From Ananas comosus (taxonomy: Eukaryota; Streptophyta; Magnoliopsida; Poales; Bromeliaceae), in NCBI RefSeq assembly GCF_001540865.1, contig NC_033633.1:5578046-5642045 (forward strand): a stretch of 64,000 nt of DNA, read 5' to 3'. The notes under the pieces were generated by a model. The model had not been told where the DNA came from. It searched no databases and worked only from the letters and a program-made list of their open reading frames with translations. This document shows, piece after piece, positions 55,301-64,000 of this stretch. Each line of letters starts with the position of its first letter. Position 1 is the first letter of the stretch. A program made the translations under genes and the position numbers.

Positions 55301-57602
55301 TTTTCGGATTTTCTCCTAAGCCTCAATTGACAGCGTGTATTTTTGGGTTTTGTATATCATATTTAATAGCTTGAATTCGTGGATTTGTATGTTCTTCGAA
55401 ATCTGAATTTTGAGCATAGTTATTGGTTTAAATATATTATACATGTTGGACTTGGAATTGACTTAGGAGAAAACTATAACTTCTACACTGTCAGTTTCTG
55501 AAAACTACCATATTTAGCTTTAAGAGCTGTAGTTTGTTTGTATCGTCGCAGTTTGTATGCGGTGGATACTCAGATTAGTATAGGATGAATTTACGTTCGT
55601 GCTGGATGCCGAGCTTATTTTACAGTAGTGTGTAGACTGTTTCGGACTGTCGGGTGTCGTCGGGGTTGACGGTGAACCTAGTTTGCTGTTTTTGCATCGG
55701 ATTGTGCCAAGGGCACATGAGTTTTGGTTGTAGGACCAGTTAGACCCTTTTACTTTGATTATAGCCTGTGAAAGCTTGATTGAGCTCGGCAGAGACATAC
55801 TTGCATACTCGGTTGGGTAGCGCCCACGAGTGCCACTCCGGAGTTGGGCTTTGTGCGTTTGCGTTGTTGTCATTGTGTCTTGGTTGGACTCGCTCTCCAC
55901 TGACGACCCAGCGTAGCGGTGGTTAGTGTAGCTTCGACAGGCGGGACGGGTGCATTCACAGTCTCTAGTGAGATTGGGTCAGAGTTTGTATTATGTTTAC
56001 ATCTACAGATATCTAGTATTGGTTAGCGATAGTATAGTGACATATAGCTGTAGGGTTTGTATCAGCTTCCTTTATTCTCTTCCTGTACACTTTCTGTAGA
56101 CTTAATGGGTGAGCCATTGAGGTCGGTAGCGATACCCACTGAGGACTACTTTTTGTAGTAGTTCTCACACCCAGTTGTTGACCCCTTTTTGCAGAGCCAT
56201 CTTCTGCGGCTGCTGCTGTTCCTGATACTGATCGTGCAAAGAGAGTTGTGAGCTAGATCCCTTCCAGACGAGTTGCAGGGCTAGAGGAGTACCTTCCACA
56301 GGTAGGTTTGGGGTATTTTGTACATATGGTTGTTATCTGGGTACTCGCTGGAGCGAGTGTTGTAGTAGACATTTTTGTATGTACTTGAACCGCTCGAGGT
56401 TTTATATATATGTTTTCAGTTTAGCAGCTCATTACCTTGTGGTTGTAGCTTGATTTAGTTACAGGTACAGCTATCGCTTCGTATAAAGGGAAAATTCCTA
56501 TATATACGGCGGGTCTGTTGTTGTGCCCAGGGAAACGTGTAATCCGGGGCGTGACATAGTTGGTCGGTTTGAAATTCTGATTGATGACCTATTCGATCGG
56601 CACACCCTGAGGGGTTGATTGTTGGCTACTTGCTGACGGCACACCCTGAGGATTTTGACATGTATGTCTGCTGACTATAGTTGTTCTTTACCTTGCCACA
56701 TTATCTTACAGTAGCAGTATCTTTGTGATTATTGATCGATGTTATTTCATCATCGTTATACCTGATTTACTTATTTCTACCCTTGATTTTCCCTTCCATC
56801 TACCGGTGTGTACAGCTCGCCTTCGTCGGCTTGCGGTACCCACTGGGAGGAGGAGACTTGTTTACATGTTCTCACCCCCCACTATTTTTCAGGTAGCTCG
56901 GGCGATGAGGGTCGGGACGGTGCGCAAGGATGATACTAGATAGTGTGAGATAGAGATCCCAATCTTACGGTATCAGTTCTAGTTTGACTCTTATTGTGTA
57001 CATGAGATAGTATAGTTTACCCCCTATACCTGTTAGTAGTTGTTCTTATGTGGTTCAATTGATGGTTTTTATTCGCGGGTTTTTGGATGACGTATTTATG
57101 AGTTTTTGGTTACTCATGGTTTTTGGGATATTCGTGGTTTGTGGACATTCATGGCTTTGGATTCGAATTTCAGAAAGTGATTTTCTACCCTTCGTGGTAG
57201 TGCTTTCAAAACAAAGATTTCCATATGGAAAACGATTTTCAAGGTGGCTTTTCTGCTTGTCATGGATTTTCGAAAAACTAGAATTTCAAAATAAAGCCTT
57301 CGGGTGGGAGGCGCTTTTAACTAATAGGAATGGATGTGAAACTTGAAATGATAATTCTTGTGACTCGTGACTATTGTTTGCGTGAGTGGAGGTTATAATT
57401 GTCACTTGTACTATCTGCTACGCCATGCAAATATCGGGGAGATTCTGTCCGTCTGGAACGGAGAATTTCCTATATTTGTGGCGCGCCTATTACATCCTTG
57501 GGTTAAGGTTAAAAAAAAAATGGGTGCTTTTCCGCGAACTCTGATTTACAAAAGATAGCCCAATTTCAAAATAGCTTACAAAAGGGACCCCAGGGCATGA
57601 CA
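52384..57602 (+). mobile_element. 3' LTR of the chromovirus (LTR 9), interrupted by LTR 10
   Basis: It starts TGTAATATCTAAGACAG and ends CCCAGGGCATGACA. It matches the solo LTR at 34,308-39,063: the CATATTTGTACATGTG-like start, the GC-rich block (52,870-53,430), GAGCCTTGTTGGTTGGTCAC (54,018) and GTACCCACTGGGAGGAGGAG (56,836). A CCCTAA-like telomere-similar run lies at 52,840-52,868. Without LTR 10 it is about 3.35 kb. Because it directly follows a chromodomain and polypurine tract, it identifies the parent of the A/B family. Confidence 0.88.
54686..56556 (+). mobile_element. Solo LTR 10 (family C/D) nested in the chromovirus LTR
   Basis: TAGTT occurs at 54,681-54,685 and 56,557-56,561. The end is CCGGGGCGTGACA. 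The start reads TTAGTATCCCTGG where the related LTR at 60,258 reads TGTAGTGTCCCTGG, so the first TG is damaged. It has ACCGGT/ACTGGT palindromes at 54,876-54,985, TATA-like CTTATATAGG at about 55,051 and the box GATACCCACTGAGGAC (56,131). Confidence 0.8.
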
Positions 57603-57780
57603 CAACCCCATTTTGCTAGTAGGCATATAGGCAAGAAAGCTAAAGTAAGGTCCCTTAACTTGCAAGAATTTGTCTAAATTCAAAAGATATATATTCACTA
57701 CCAAAGTGTGAACGAAAATTTTAATTTTTGTTCCAAATTGATTTTGAATCATAATCGTAAAATTTTTATATATTTGCAAT
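57603..57780. other. No gene; AT-rich junction
   Basis: Short AT-rich sequence between the chromovirus LTR end and the copia fragment. No boundary repeat was recognised. Confidence 0.3.
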
Positions 57781-59585
57781 AGTTCAGACCGGTTGCTGAT
57801 GAAATATATCTAAGTAAAACAAGAATAATCATCCACAAAGATCACATAGTATCAATTGCCAATTCGTGTAGGAATAGGAGCAGGACCCCAAACATCAGAA
57901 TGAATTAATTCAAAAGCAGCATGAGAAATAGAATTACTTATAGGAAAGGTTTAGTAGTATATTTAGCAAGTTTGCAATCCATACAACTAAACTTACTGGA
58001 AATAGAAAATTTGTCTAATACGCCACGAAGAACTAGGACATTAAGATGTTTAGAAGAAAGATGACCTAAGTAATGATGCCATAAAGTAGTACTAGAGGTG
58101 ATGGAAGTGGTGGTGGCATTAACAGAGGTATGGTTGGATGGTAGATGCAGATGATCCATATAGCACAAGCCATCTCACCTGGCTCTGTCCAATCAAATTC
58201 CATGTTCAACGATCCTGTACATGACAAGAAGAGGAATCAAATGCAACTGTGCAATCATGATCAGTAATTTAGCTAACAGACAAAAGATTTAAAGAAAGTT
58301 TTGGTATGTGTAAAATAAAAGGTACAAAAAAATTTGACAGAATTGCTAATGGTAGGTGATAGAGTACTATAGTGAGTAATAGGAAGTGGGGTGTACCATC
58401 AGCAGTAAAAATATTAAGTGGAGAAGACAATAGGAAAGGTGAAGAAAGTAATGAACTATAGGGAGTCATATGAAAAGAAGCACCTGAGTCTAGAATCTAG
58501 GAATTCTTAGAAGTCCCTCCAAAGCTAGGCATTGAAAGGGAAGGGAACAAAAACCTGGTAGTACTGATGATGTCTAAGGATTTGGATCCTAGCTCTTTTG
58601 GAGTCGAGTTATTCAAATTGCTCTGTTGGAGTAGCTGCATTAGCTGAGGCCAACTGAGTTGAGTAGAAGTACTGCTATGTCCCACTTCGTTAGGAGAAGT
58701 ATGGAAAGGATGCTCGAACTACAAAGTAGAAGTGGCAGTAATATAACTATGTGGAGAGTGTCGATGTTGATCAGCCCACTTCCTTTTCTTGAAATCTTGA
58801 ATAAATTGCCCTAGAGTTGGCAATATTTGCATTGGATATTGTGTTTGTTCTTTCGAGGGCCAACGAGTTAGTAAAACACAAAGGCTCGGATAATGGAACA
58901 ACTAGAGCAGGAGGAACTTGCTTGGGAGCAGCAAGTATAGTCGGTGTTGAAGGACTAGAGGCATGCAATACTCGAAGACGAGTTTCCTCTGCAATTAGCT
59001 TTGCAAGTGCAGCATCAATGATAGGTAGCAGAGATCGGTGAAGAAGTTGGCCTTGTAAGGCCTCGAAACTCCGGCCGTAGACACATAATAAATTGGAAAA
59101 AGCGCTGTTGATCACGAACTTGCGTTTGTTTGGTAGCACAAGTGCAAGCCAAACAAGTCTGGCACAATGACTCTTCCATGAAGGATAGTTGGTGCTACCG
59201 TGCTTGCATAAAGCTATAGAACTCCTGAATAGAGCGTTCACCTTGATGGGCCAATGTCAGCTCTTGAAATTCAACATATGATTGAGCGTGGCTAGACTAC
59301 TCATACAGTCTTTTAAGATGAGCCCACATTTGTTGAACCGTAGAGAAACTCGCCAACTGTATTCTGATGTCAATTTTCACGAACGTGGATATAATTCCAC
59401 GAGTACATCTGTCAGCAATACTCTACTCTTTGAGTTTCTTCTCATCAGCAAGAGGGTTAGTCCATTAATATGATCTGTTAAATCTAGGGCATCAAATAAA
59501 AGTTATCGAGACACCAACCACCCCTATAATTAGAATTAGATAATTTGACATCTAGTTGTGAAAATTGATTGGTAGAACCTGTCAT
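57781..59585 (-). pseudogene. Ty1/copia gag to integrase fragment
   Basis: On the minus strand it starts MTGSTNQFSQLDVKLSNSNY at 59,585 and runs through gag (ERSIQEFYSFMQARWHQLSF near 59,235), a protease-side segment ending LHIPKLSLNLLSVS (58,269) and the pre-integrase LWHHYLGHLSSKHLNVL (58,080). The integrase start HAAFELIHSDVWGPAPIPTR lies near 57,925, followed by FVDDYS. RT and RNase H are missing and many stops are present. No LTR was found on either side. The gag type suggests a different copia lineage from the element in CHLD. Confidence 0.85.
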
Positions 59586-59646
59586 AACTAAACAAATAAA
59601 GAAAATAAGTAGAATAAACAAATCTGAAGAAGTGGCTCGCTAGAGA

Positions 59647-60050
59647 TAGGGGTGGAACTGGGGCCGGATTTGGGTCGGGTCATGCTATACCCAAGTCCGG
59701 CCCGAAAAAAAAAAATCGGGCTTTGGGTCGGGCTTTTACCCAATTTTTTTAAAAAATTAAGGCCCGGCCCAAGCCCAAGCCCAATGCCCAATACCCATCG
59801 GGCTTTGTGGAGGCCCACTTTATGTATTTGTCATATAGTGCAAATATATTTGTATTGTATTAAATTAAAATAAAATAAAATATTCTCATATTAACAAATA
59901 ATATATATATTATATAATGTTAAGTATATGTATATAACTATGTAAAATAATATGCACTATATATTTTTACTTATAGTATATAATTGTATATATAATATTA
60001 TTTATAATATATCCTCATATGAAACTAAATATTTAGTTATATTTACAACG
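59647..60050. mobile_element. hAT-like element fragment
   Basis: The left end TAGGGGTGGAACTGGGGCCGG begins at 59,647. It is followed by GGGTCGGGCTTT and its inverse AAGCCCAAGCCC, typical of short non-autonomous hAT elements. An AT-rich stretch follows and no matching right end was found. Confidence 0.5.
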
Positions 60051-60257
60051 TATTGTCACCAAGGTTTAAAGTACCGCCTCGTGCCGTACGGTACGGGGCG
60101 GTACGTACTGTGCCACCAAGATAGACCGGCATGACGCAGTGTGCCGCGGCACAGTGCCGTACTGGCACTCTACTAATTTTTTTTTGCTTTTTTGCTTTAT
60201 TTTTTGCTTTTTGCTTTTTTTCTTTTTGTTTTGTTCTTTGGGTATTCAAAGTATTCT
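60051..60257. repeat. GTACGG palindrome cluster and T-rich tract
   Basis: CCGTACGGTACGGGGCGGTAC (60,084-60,104) lies in a cluster of overlapping GTAC and CGGTAC words, followed by a run of TTTTTTGCTTTT repeats. It resembles a miniature-element terminus, but no partner end was found. Confidence 0.4.
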
Positions 60258-62618
60258 TGTAGTGTCCCTGGTGTTCAGTGGCCTGTGAGATCTTAGCATC
60301 TGAAGCTTGTCGACACATCAGGAGAGTGTCAGAACAAGTCGGAGTCATTTTGGCACTAAATTGACGCAAAACGGACTCAACGCGACGTAAGAGTGGAGTT
60401 CTGACACTGAAATTTGCAAAGTGCAGGATTTCAGTGTTGAGTACCTGTACTAGAGAGGAGTGCCGGTACCCTAATGGAATTACAGAACAAGATGCTCTTG
60501 GGTTTGTGTGAGGTGATGCTGAGTACCGGTACCGACCTGTCGAGTACCGGTATCGAGCTCGGGTACCGGTACTACATCGGGCTGGTACCGTTATCCAGCA
60601 TGCGCAGCTACGAGCTGAAGGCTCGAGTACCGGTATTCAAGTGGAGTATCGGTATTCCAGCTGAATTTTAGAGTTGGTAAGGGGCCTTTTGGTTATTTGA
60701 CTGTGACGTTAATCCCTATCTTACCTAGCCTCTTTATATACATGTAGGGAGCTTAGAGATGAGGTTTTTGTTGCTGCTCCCCCTCTTTCTCTAGTTTTGG
60801 ACGTCGTTCGTGGTGGAGGTCACGGCTCAAGTTCGGGTGGATTTCGACATTGCTCCGGAGGGCCGTTCGAGGGCGTGGGCGTCGTGGTTGCGCCGCTGGA
60901 GGCCGAGCGAACGCGTGGATTCCTTCTTTTCGACTTCTCGCCGTGGTTGGACGAGCTTTTCGACGTGGGTTAATGTTTACCGGAATCATCGGATTTCCTC
61001 CTAAGTCCTAGCATCGTCAACGTGTTTCATTGGTTTTGTTTCTTTTACTAGTACTCGAATTCATGGAATTTGTATGTTAGAGCATAAATCTGAATTTGGA
61101 GTTAAGCTAGTAATTGTACACATGTTGGACTTGAAAATTGACTTAGGAGAAAATCATTAAACCCTACACTGTCATTTTCTGAAAAATTACCAGATTTAGC
61201 TTTAGGAGCTGTGGTTCTTTTGTATTGCCGCGGTTAGTATGCGGTGGATACCCAGATTAGTGTAGGTTGAGGTTACGCTCAAGCTGGGAGGCCGAGCTCG
61301 TTTTACAGTAGTGTGTAGACTGTTTCGTATTATCGTGTGCCATTGCGATTGACGGTGGACCCAGATTTCTGTATCTTCGCTGTTAGTGCAAGATGGATAC
61401 TCAGATATGTGTAGATTGAGTTTACACTCGTGCTGAGGAGGCGAGTGTGTTGTTACAGTAAGGTTAGACTATGTTGGATCGTCAGTTGCCGTCGCGGTTG
61501 ACGGTGGACCCAGATTTCTGCAGTTTATATCGGATTGTACCAAAGGCACGTGAGTTTTTGTGGTTAGATCAGTTTGACCCATTGGCATTGACTACAGTTC
61601 GTGAGCGCCTGATTGAGCTCGGCAGAGACAAACATGCATACTCGATTAGGTCGCACCCGCGAGTGCCGCTCCGGAGTGAGGCTTTACGCCCATTGTTGTC
61701 ACAGCAGTCCTGTTTGGACAGTGTCTTGGGCCGGCTACCCCCGTGGGTGATGTGCGGTGTAGCTTGGATGCAGGCAGGTGGGTCCGTTTCGGCAGCTGTG
61801 TGAAGTTGGGTCAGTGGTAGTTAGTGACACTTTCCTCTACCCTTAGTGAGGCTGTGACATGTATTGAGTCATAGCAATCCTGTTGGACCTTTCTACTTGG
61901 ACGGCCATTTCCGTGGGTGGTGTATGGTGTAGCTTAGGCAGACAGGACGGGTGTAGCACAGTCCCTAGGGAGATCTCGCCACCGGCAACTCTCAGGGTGG
62001 TGTGCGGTGTAGCTTTGGCAGACGGGACAGGTGTAGCACAGTCCCTAGTGAGATCTCGCCACCGACAGCCCTCGGAGTGGTGGACGGGGTAGCTTCGACA
62101 GGCGGGACGGGTGTATCGCAGTCCCTAGTGAGATTGGGTTAGAGTGAGGCAGGTTCATTTCTACCGATAGCTTGTGTTGGTTAGTGATAGTATGGTGGCA
62201 TGTAGCTGTAGAATTCTTTCCAGCTTTCCTTACTATCCTTTACGCATATTTTTTTTGTAAACTTAGTGGGTGGGCCGTTGAGGTCGGTGACGGTACCCAC
62301 TGAGAACTACTCTGTTTTGCAATAGTTCTCACACCCAGTTGTTGACACCTTTTTACAGAGCCTTCGTTTGCGGCTGCTGCTGTTGCCGATTCCGACTGCA
62401 AGAAGAGAGTCGCGAGCTAGATCGCTACCAGTTGTGTCGTTGTACTAGAGGAGTACCCTTCACAAGTAGTTTTGAGATGTTGGTTCATGTACATACCTTA
62501 TGTCCGGTTTACTCACTGGAGCGAGGTTTTTGTAGCGGTTGGAGCTTTTGTATGTACTAGGAACCATATGTTTTATATATATATATGTTTCAGTTTAGCA
62601 GCTCTTACCTTCTGGTTG
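60258..62618 (+). mobile_element. LTR 11 (family C/D), 3' end cut by LTR 12
   Basis: It starts TGTAGTGTCCCTGG and follows LTR 10: TTGTCGACACATCAGGAGAG (60,308), ACCGGT palindromes (60,520-60,660), TATA-like TTTATATACATG (60,733), a leader with GTTCGAGGGCG, then GGTACCCACTGAGAACTAC (62,292) and TTTTTACAG (62,349). At 62,618, where LTR 10 continues for about 125 bp more, the sequence switches to TGTCACGCCCC. It contains an 80-bp expansion (61,916-62,135). The frame at 61,471-61,803 is LTR sequence, not a gene. Confidence 0.82.
61916..62135 (+). repeat. 80-bp unit repeated three times within LTR 11
   Basis: GGTGGTGTATGGTGTAGCTT (61,916), GGTGGTGTGCGGTGTAGCTT (61,996) and AGTGGTGGACGGGGTAGCTT (62,076) each continue with GACGGGTGTAGCACAGTCCC-like sequence. 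LTR 10 has a single copy near 55,917-55,975. Confidence 0.85.
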
Positions 62619-64000
62619 TGTCACGCCCCAAACCCGAGGCATAACAGACGCCGCATATCTACTAAATTAGTAAATATGCAAGGCTACAGAATCAGATAGA
62701 TAACATGCAAAAGATAATCACAAAATTTCGATTAAATCTAAATAGTCAAAAGATGAAACTAACAGTTCAGTTCCAACTAGTGTCAAATGAAATATCATAT
62801 AAGCAGAACTAAAGTTTAATATGCCAAGCAAACAGAATTTGGTCTAAAGATACTGTAAATAACAAATGTGGGTGCGAAGAAATAACAAGTGAACGTAGAT
62901 AAACAAATCATTATTTACGAAGTTCGAAACTCATATCTAAATGCAATAGAAATAAGACGAAAGGGCTAGAATCAGATCTAGCTACATCTAACGTTCACTC
63001 GCTCCTAGCCCCGCCCTGCGAATTGGTCTCAGTACCTGGGTAAGCAACCATACACCACATTAGTCGGATTAAGCATACAAATAATTAAATATACAAATTA
63101 ATTTAAGTGACTGGTTTTTAATTTGCAAGGTTTCGAAAGTAAGAATTATCAAAATTTAAAAATTCAGATCAAATTGAAACTATAAATTTACAAAGCATTT
63201 CTCTTTCAACATATAAACGAAGTAAACATTAAGTCCCCGGCACTTAACTATATCATATGATCCGTTGGCGAGATCCAAAGACACCCAAAGGCGTAAACAA
63301 AACAGAGGCACCCGAAGGTGCAACAAAACAAAGGCGCGGATAGGCGCAGGCACCCGAAGGCGCAAACAAAACAGAGGCGCGGATAGGCGCAGGCACCCGA
63401 AGGCGCAATACAAAGACGAAGCTTGCTTCTATAACAAAATACATGTCGACATGGCCAACATAGCATAGCAGAATACCAGGAGACATTATAATTCAAAAAA
63501 ATTATCCAGTCACTAATTTACAAAACAGATTATCAAATTTCAAAAGTTTATTTTGCTAAAAGGACCTGTCAATCACAGTTGAAGCTCAATTCACAAAAAT
63601 ATTTAACAATGTGCTTAACCCTTAATTTTAAAATCTACAAAATAAGATTTGATACAATCTGAATATTTTCCTAAATTATCTTACGAAAAACTAACGGGTG
63701 TCCGGTCGCTTACCTTAACGCAGCTTCAAAGAGAGAAATTATCCAATCAAAACTGTGCAGAAAATCAATTGTCGGAACCTAAAATAGAGACATGCGATTC
63801 TACATAAGCTAACTAAAATGAACATGCAAAGAGGATATAATGGTATGCAAATAGGTCGGGACGGAGCACAAAGGGATTTAGAATAATCAATTCGACGAAC
63901 CTCAAATAGCGATCTAAGGGATGAAGGAGTTTTTGGAGGATTTAATTTATTCCAAGAAGATAACATGAACGAAAATTTAAATAATAAATGAGGATTTTAA
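62619..64000 (-). mobile_element. LTR 12, minus strand, runs off the window
   Basis: On the plus strand it starts TGTCACGCCCCAAACCCGAG, the reverse complement of an LTR end CTCGGGTTTGGGGCGTGACA. It interrupts LTR 11, so it is the younger of the two. It matches none of families F, A/B or C/D by eye. The other boundary and target repeat lie outside the window. Confidence 0.7.
63278..63412. repeat. Minisatellite with CACCCGAAGGCGCAA units
   Basis: CACCCGAAGGCGCAAACAAA and GGCGCGGATAGGCGCAGG alternate about three times, with a period near 42 bp, within LTR 12. All minus-strand frames here are repeats of the same short peptide and are not genes. Confidence 0.75.

Noticed and set aside
61471..61803. 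110-codon plus-strand frame as a gene
   Set aside because: It lies inside LTR 11, shows no domain, and the matching stretch of LTR 10 is not open in the same way.
63180..63496. Cys/Leu-rich repeated minus-strand frames
   Set aside because: They are three frames of the same 42-bp minisatellite.

Overview
This is nuclear DNA of a flowering plant, probably a monocot. The dense layers of LTR retrotransposons, hAT-type miniature elements and an intron-bearing nuclear gene for a plastid enzyme show this; pineapple is only a guess from the style of the repeats. Only one host gene is recognisable: the first five exons of CHLD, the D subunit of magnesium chelatase, on the minus strand at 31,537-46,227. 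Everything else is transposable elements, their solo LTRs, minisatellites and assembly artefacts.

The main result is that positions 1 to about 25.4 kb are written with the wrong polarity. They are the complement of a real strand without reversal, so a real strand appears only if the printed bases are read right to left, or if each base is complemented and read left to right. Read as printed, the block makes no sense. Read right to left, it gives one Tat-lineage Ty3/gypsy element in order: gag (24.1-22.7 and 20.2-19.7 kb), aspartic protease with DSG (11.8 kb), RT with YIDD (7.9 kb), integrase (6.7-5.8 and 3.3 kb), stop at 2,851. Complemented left to right, 1-2.8 kb carries an antisense plant-mobile-domain ORF. 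Five solo LTRs (3,309-5,834; 9,369-11,699; 11,846-18,642; 14,284-17,029; 20,202-22,741) interrupt this element, four with perfect 5-bp target duplications. Their sequences match correctly oriented LTRs at 25.9-27.6, 34.3-39.1, 49.7-52.2 and 54.7-56.6 kb only after simple complementation. The wrong-polarity block ends inside an (AT)n run within a hairpin-rich hAT miniature element near 25.40-25.43 kb.

From 25.4 kb on, polarity is normal. 25.9-27.6 kb is the 3' part of an LTR; 27.6-29.8 kb is a chain of minisatellites; 30.4-31.3 kb is a decayed copia gag; 31.5-46.2 kb is CHLD. CHLD intron 1 holds a complete Ty1/copia element (33,712-43,634, TSD AATAC), whose gag is itself split by a 4,756-bp solo LTR (34,308-39,063, TSD ACCAA).

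From 47.0 to 57.6 kb lies a 5'-truncated chromovirus (Tekay/Del type). It is interrupted by a hAT MITE (48,488-49,044), a solo LTR in the chromodomain (49,700-52,246, TSD AGTTC) and another solo LTR inside its 3' LTR (54,686-56,556). At 49,135-49,226 there is cloning-vector polylinker plus T7 promoter, followed by an uncollapsed 209-bp repeat of the preceding sequence: a HindIII BAC end left in the assembly. The right end holds a minus-strand copia fragment (57.8-59.6 kb), hAT-like debris, an interrupted LTR (60,258-62,618) and the start of a minus-strand LTR running off the window.
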